Shown: positions 63,841 through 64,000 of the stretch, in pieces
Position numbering within the stretch: the first letter of the stretch is position 1
Layout: each line of letters opens with the position of its first letter
DNA from: Shinisaurus crocodilurus
Lineage: Eukaryota > Chordata > Lepidosauria > Squamata > Shinisauridae
Direction of reading: 5' to 3'
Assembly: GCA_021292165.1 (NCBI GenBank)
Contig: JAHFWL010000059.1
Span: forward strand, 62,001 to 126,000
Length of the DNA: 64,000 nt
The notes under the pieces: model-generated
Database searches by the model: none
What the model saw: only the letters and a program-made list of their open reading frames with translations
What the model was told of the DNA's origin: nothing
Position numbers and translations under genes: made by a program

Positions 63841-64000
63841 CGTTGAAAGGGTGTTAAACACGTTTGCTGAAATCAAGTTCAGCTGGACTGTGTCCCAGGA
63901 CTTTGAAACCAAGACGGTTTTAGAGAATGAAAATATCCCGAATCCTGCACAGGTCAGGTTGAAAATAATATGGGACCTTGTCTCCACATGAGATCGGAAT

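Overview
The window is vertebrate genomic DNA, most likely from a non-avian reptile (a lizard, snake or related lepidosaur). The evidence is a spliced vertebrate gene with long introns, CR1- and L2-type LINEs, a tRNA-derived SINE family ending in a (TAAA)n-type tail, a 5S rRNA-derived SINE, and many hAT and Tigger MITEs. Alongside these sit DIRS, Ty3/Gypsy, Ty1/copia, L1 and Penelope-like retroelements. I saw no bacterial genes, rRNA operon, tRNA gene or CRISPR array.

Region 1 (1-31.7 kb, + strand) holds the 3' three quarters of a tubulin polyglutamylase gene, best called TTLL6. Thirteen exons can be placed by protein similarity and by GT/AG sites, with codon phase agreeing across every junction. 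The 5' exons lie before the window. The last exon adds one partial and one whole codon before the stop, and a poly(A) signal follows at 31,679. The introns carry a Penelope-like GIY-YIG fragment, a 1.46-kb fold-back element with a nested hAT MITE, a CR1 LINE split by a Tigger-like MITE, 5S- and tRNA-derived SINEs, palindromic hAT MITEs, L2/CR1-clade LINE pieces and a near-perfect 0.8-kb palindrome.

Region 2 (32.2-38.7 kb) is a nearly complete DIRS retrotransposon (tyrosine recombinase type) with inverted terminal repeats and the internal complementary region that joins copies of both outer ends. Its gag-like, RT-RNase H and recombinase frames are broken by frameshifts.

Region 3 (39.7-44.8 kb, - strand) is an LTR element with 5-bp target duplications (GACAC). 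It has a SCAN-like/zinc-knuckle Gag, protease, and integrase placed before RT/RNase H, which is the Gmr1-type order. The RT catalytic core is missing.

Region 4 (46.0-49.1 kb) is a nest: an antisense L1 3' fragment between 48-bp direct repeats, invaded by a solo LTR (U3 with 37-bp CCAAT-bearing tandem repeats) and a 5S SINE.

Region 5 (54.6-59.6 kb, + strand) is a Ty1/copia-type element with 549-bp LTRs that differ at one base, 5-bp target duplications (CCCTG) and a half-tRNA initiator-Met primer site. Its interior is riddled with stops.

The rest (49.1-54.5 and 59.6-64 kb) is intergenic, with MITEs, microsatellites, one 678-bp hAT element and a repeat-poor stretch at about 62.4-63.2 kb. In human, the 3' side of TTLL6 faces HOXB13, so the right part may be Hox-cluster flank. 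No Hox exon is visible here.
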